Shown here piece by piece: positions 6,358 through 8,217 of a stretch of DNA of 8,217 nt. Numbering within the stretch: the stretch's first letter is position 1; each line of letters starts with the position of its first letter. A model generated the notes under the pieces. That model was not told the origin of the DNA, did not search any database, and saw only the letters and a program-made list of their open reading frames with translations. The translations under genes and the position numbers were made by a program. Location: NCBI GenBank assembly GCA_013336365.1, contig JAAXTT010000059.1, positions 1 through 8,217 of the forward strand, given 5' to 3'. The stretch is from Peptococcaceae bacterium. GTDB lineage: Bacteria > Bacillota > Desulfotomaculia > Desulfotomaculales > Desulfocucumaceae.

Positions 6358-6363
6358 TATAAT
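6358..6363 (+). promoter_or_regulatory. Isolated TATAAT -10 hexamer upstream of hypA
   Basis: A perfect TATAAT on the plus strand, with only a poor -35 candidate (TTATTT, 6334-6339, 18-nt spacer). It could be a distal hypA promoter. In such AT-rich DNA chance occurrence is plausible. Confidence 0.25.
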
Positions 6364-6373
6364 TGCTTTTTAG

Positions 6374-6404
6374 AAAATTAACCCACAATTTTTTAATTTT
6401 TTTT
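6374..6404 (+). promoter_or_regulatory. AT-rich inverted repeat with T8 run in the hypA upstream region
   Basis: AAAATTAA (6374-6381) is complementary to TTAATTTT (6393-6400), and eight T residues run from 6397 to 6404. The form resembles a weak attenuator or terminator between the distal TATAAT and the proximal promoter candidate, but the stem has no G-C pairs and may be chance. Confidence 0.2.
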
Positions 6405-6432
6405 GAAATATAAAATATTTTTAGTGTAGAAT
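6403..6432 (+). promoter_or_regulatory. Promoter candidate for the hypABF cluster
   Basis: TTGAAA (6403-6408) and TAGAAT (6427-6432) are separated by 18 nt, a good sigma-A-like pair, about 58 bp before the hypA ATG. Between them lies an AT palindrome (AAATAT 6406-6411, ATATTT 6415-6420), which could be an operator or may simply reflect base composition. Confidence 0.45.
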
Positions 6433-6489
6433 GTAGGGACACATTTTTTTAAATATTCAAAATATTATTAATTCAAGGAACTGATTGCA

Positions 6490-6834
6490 ATGCATGAAAT
6501 GGCAATAGTTGACAATTTAATGGGAGCAGTTCGTGAACAGATTGAATTGCATAATCTTAAAAGGGTACATCGGGTCCGGATAATTGCAGGAGAATTAACC
6601 GGAGTGGTGCCCGAGGTTTTGGAATTTTGCTGGCAGATTTGCACAGAAAACACACCCTGTCAGGAATCTGAGCTTATCTTAATCAGTCAACCTGCCCTTG
6701 CTCTTTGCAGTCAGTGCGGTAAAGAGTATCATTTTAAACAGGGATTTGATTATTCCTGTCCTTTATGTGGTGGTGGAATAAAGGAGGTACTTTCCGGCAA
6801 GGAGCTATATTTGGATTTTATTGATGGAGAATAG
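6490..6834 (+). CDS. hypA: Hydrogenase nickel incorporation protein HypA
   Basis: HypA is a small cytosolic metallochaperone that, with HypB, delivers Ni2+ to the large subunit of [NiFe] hydrogenases. At 114 aa it has normal length. It begins MHEMAI, with His2 (and the flanking Glu3) of the nickel site at the N-terminus, so the ATG at 6490 must be the true start. The zinc-binding domain is visible as Cys73-x2-Cys76 (CSQC) and Cys90-x2-Cys93 (CPLC). AAGGAA at 6475-6480 lies 9 nt upstream as ribosome binding site. It is the first gene of a hypA-hypB-hypF run; hypB starts 12 nt after its stop. Confidence 0.97.
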   Translation: MHEMAIVDNLMGAVREQIELHNLKRVHRVRIIAGELTGVVPEVLEFCWQICTENTPCQESELILISQPALALCSQCGKEYHFKQGFDYSCPLCGGGIKEVLSGKELYLDFIDGE

Positions 6835-6846
6835 GAGAAAAAGGCT

Positions 6847-7494
6847 ATGGAGATTAAAGTAATAAAAAACATAATGCAAAAATATCAGGATCTTGCCCAG
6901 GTTAACAGATCACTTCTTGATAGTTACAATATTTTTTCTATAAATATTATGAGTTCCCCGGGAGCCGGCAAGACAACCTTGCTGGAAGAGACGATTTCCT
7001 TATTAAGTGGAGATGTAAAAATAGCTGTCATAGAGGGAGATCTTATGACCAGCAGAGATGCTGAGAGAATTGGCAAAAAGGGTGTTCCTGTTGTACAGAT
7101 CAATACTCAGGGAGGGTGTCATCTGGATTCCAGTATGATAGACAGTGCACTTAAGCAGTTTAATCTAGCCGATTTAGATATAGTTATTATTGAGAATGTA
7201 GGTAATTTGATTTGTCCCAGCACCTATGATCTTGGGGAGCATGAAAAAATTGTTGTAATAAGTGTTCCTGAGGGGGATGACAAGCCCGGTAAGTATCCGG
7301 TGATGTTTCAGGAAGCAGATTTATGTATTTTAAATAAGGTTGATCTGTTGCCGTACAGCAACTTTAATGTGGATAATTTTCTCCAGGATGTAAAAAAACT
7401 GAACCCTGATTTAGAAATAATAAAAACCTCGGCAGTTACCGGTGAAGGTATGGATTACTGGGGTCAGTGGTTAAAAAATAAAATTAAAAAATAA
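6847..7494 (+). CDS. hypB: Hydrogenase nickel incorporation GTPase HypB
   Basis: HypB is a SIMIBI-class GTPase whose GTP-driven dimerisation controls nickel transfer to hydrogenase through HypA. The 215-aa protein shows the P-loop SSPGAGKTT (36-44), the EGDLMTSRDAERI segment (63-75), the metal-site residues Cys91-His92 in QGGCHLD, the ENVGNLICP block with Cys123, and the G4 motif NKVD (163-166). It lacks both the N-terminal CxxCGC high-affinity nickel motif of E. coli HypB and the His-rich nickel-storage stretch of some species, so it is the minimal type relying on the G-domain site. The ATG start has AGGAG at 6833-6837, overlapping the hypA stop. hypF follows after 30 nt. Confidence 0.97.
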   Translation: MEIKVIKNIMQKYQDLAQVNRSLLDSYNIFSINIMSSPGAGKTTLLEETISLLSGDVKIAVIEGDLMTSRDAERIGKKGVPVVQINTQGGCHLDSSMIDSALKQFNLADLDIVIIENVGNLICPSTYDLGEHEKIVVISVPEGDDKPGKYPVMFQEADLCILNKVDLLPYSNFNVDNFLQDVKKLNPDLEIIKTSAVTGEGMDYWGQWLKNKIKK

Positions 7495-7524
7495 AGAATT
7501 AAAAATCAAAGGATTGGTCAGGGC

Positions 7525-8217
7525 ATGGAAAACATTATCAGTGAAAATGTTGCAGCCAGACAGATAAAGGTGACGGGAATTGTTCAGGGTGTGGGATTTC
7601 GTCCGTTTATTTATAGAATAGCAAAAAAATATTCTCTTAGGGGCTGGGTTCTTAATGACAGCTCTGGAGTTTCTATTCATTGGGAGGGTGCCGGCATTAA
7701 TGTCAGCAGGGCAGTAGAAGAAATATCTCGATCCCTGCCGCCTCTGGCCCGGATTGCAAGCATCGCTATCCTAAAAGCAGATTTTTCTGCCTTTAGGGAT
7801 TTTACTATAAAGGAAAGCACTTGTTCCCGGGGTACAGGAGGACTTATTCCTGCGGATATGGCTCTTTGCGAAAATTGTTTGGCTGAATTCAGTGAGCATT
7901 CAGATCGGAGATATTTGTACCCATTTATCAATTGTACTGATTGTGGCCCAAGATACACAATAATAGAAGATATTCCCTATGACCGGGAATCAACTACCAT
8001 GGCAGCTTTTGAAATGTGCCCGAGATGTAACCTGGAATACAACAATCCCGAGGATCGTCGCTTTCATGCTCAGCCCAATGCCTGTCCGCAATGTGGACCA
8101 AGGATATCTTTGCTTAACAGTTTAGGAGAGGAATGTTCAAATAAGACAACGGACATTATTAGCTCAGGAGGAATTGTGGCGGTAAAGGGACTGGGAGGCT
8201 ATCACCTAGTCTGTGAC
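7525..8217 (+). CDS. hypF: Carbamoyltransferase HypF, N-terminal part (3' end outside window)
   Basis: HypF uses carbamoyl phosphate and ATP to carbamoylate the C-terminal Cys of HypE, the first step in making the cyanide ligands of the [NiFe] centre. The window holds the first 231 codons, open to the edge (family about 750 aa). Visible in order: an acylphosphatase domain with GIVQGVGFRPF (18-28, catalytic Arg26) and the Asn of VLNDSSG (Asn44); a double zinc-finger region with Cys115/118, 137/140, 165/168 and 187/190 in the canonical C-x2-C-x18-C-x2-C-x24-C-x2-C-x18-C-x2-C spacing; and the beginning of the YrdC-like domain (GGIVAVKGLGGYHLVCD). The YrdC nucleotide site and the Kae1-like domain lie beyond the window. 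ATG 7525 is preceded by AAAGGA at 7508-7513 (11 nt). hypC, hypD and hypE would be expected downstream. Confidence 0.96.
   Translation, partial: MENIISENVAARQIKVTGIVQGVGFRPFIYRIAKKYSLRGWVLNDSSGVSIHWEGAGINVSRAVEEISRSLPPLARIASIAILKADFSAFRDFTIKESTCSRGTGGLIPADMALCENCLAEFSEHSDRRYLYPFINCTDCGPRYTIIEDIPYDRESTTMAAFEMCPRCNLEYNNPEDRRFHAQPNACPQCGPRISLLNSLGEECSNKTTDIISSGGIVAVKGLGGYHLVCD

Noticed and set aside
7677..7958. Minus-strand open frame of 93 codons inside hypF
   Set aside because: It is antisense to the clearly coding acylphosphatase and zinc-finger region of hypF and has no recognisable protein features.
1..8217. Mobile elements, CRISPR arrays, tRNA genes, phage or defence genes
   Set aside because: All long open frames are accounted for by conserved housekeeping or hydrogenase-maturation genes; I saw no transposase, repeat-spacer pattern, integrase or tRNA-like fold.

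Overview
The window reads as ordinary chromosome of a low-to-moderate-GC anaerobic Gram-positive bacterium, most likely a clostridial-class Firmicute of the Peptococcaceae/Syntrophomonadaceae type. The grounds are strong AGGAGG-type ribosome binding sites, frequent GTG/TTG starts, AT-rich intergenic DNA, an indirect Gln-tRNA pathway (gatAB) and a hyp cluster for [NiFe] hydrogenase maturation. The taxonomic placement is inference; no rRNA or other marker is present.

Layout. (1) 2-2024, plus strand: the C-terminal third of gatA (5' end outside the window) followed by complete gatB, encoding two subunits of the Asp-tRNA(Asn)/Glu-tRNA(Gln) amidotransferase. A hairpin and a tiny ORF lie in the 79-nt gap, and a perfect 12-bp inverted repeat overlaps the gatB stop. 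(2) 2200-5015, plus strand: a three-gene set with a LeuC-like [4Fe-4S] dehydratase large subunit, a LeuD-like small subunit and an isocitrate dehydrogenase-type enzyme. No leuA or leuB is present and the dehydrogenase has isocitrate-type substrate residues, so the set may be a short citrate-isocitrate-2-oxoglutarate (glutamate-forming) module in which LeuCD-type proteins act as aconitase. (3) 5034-5087: a long, probably bidirectional terminator. (4) 5113-6213, minus strand: ychF, a conserved translation-associated P-loop ATPase, convergent with the icd-like gene. (5) 6214-6489: a 276-bp AT-rich divergent intergenic region with promoter candidates for both sides. (6) 6490-8217, plus strand: hypA, hypB and the first 231 codons of hypF, which runs off the end of the window. 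These three act in sequence to make and load the Ni-Fe(CN)2CO centre of [NiFe] hydrogenases.

I found no mobile elements, CRISPR arrays, tRNA or rRNA genes, pseudogenes or frameshifts. Nothing here looks like an undescribed system. The most useful open question is the true substrate of the LeuCD/ICDH-like cluster. The smaller regulatory structures upstream of gatB, of the icd-like gene and of hypA are speculative.
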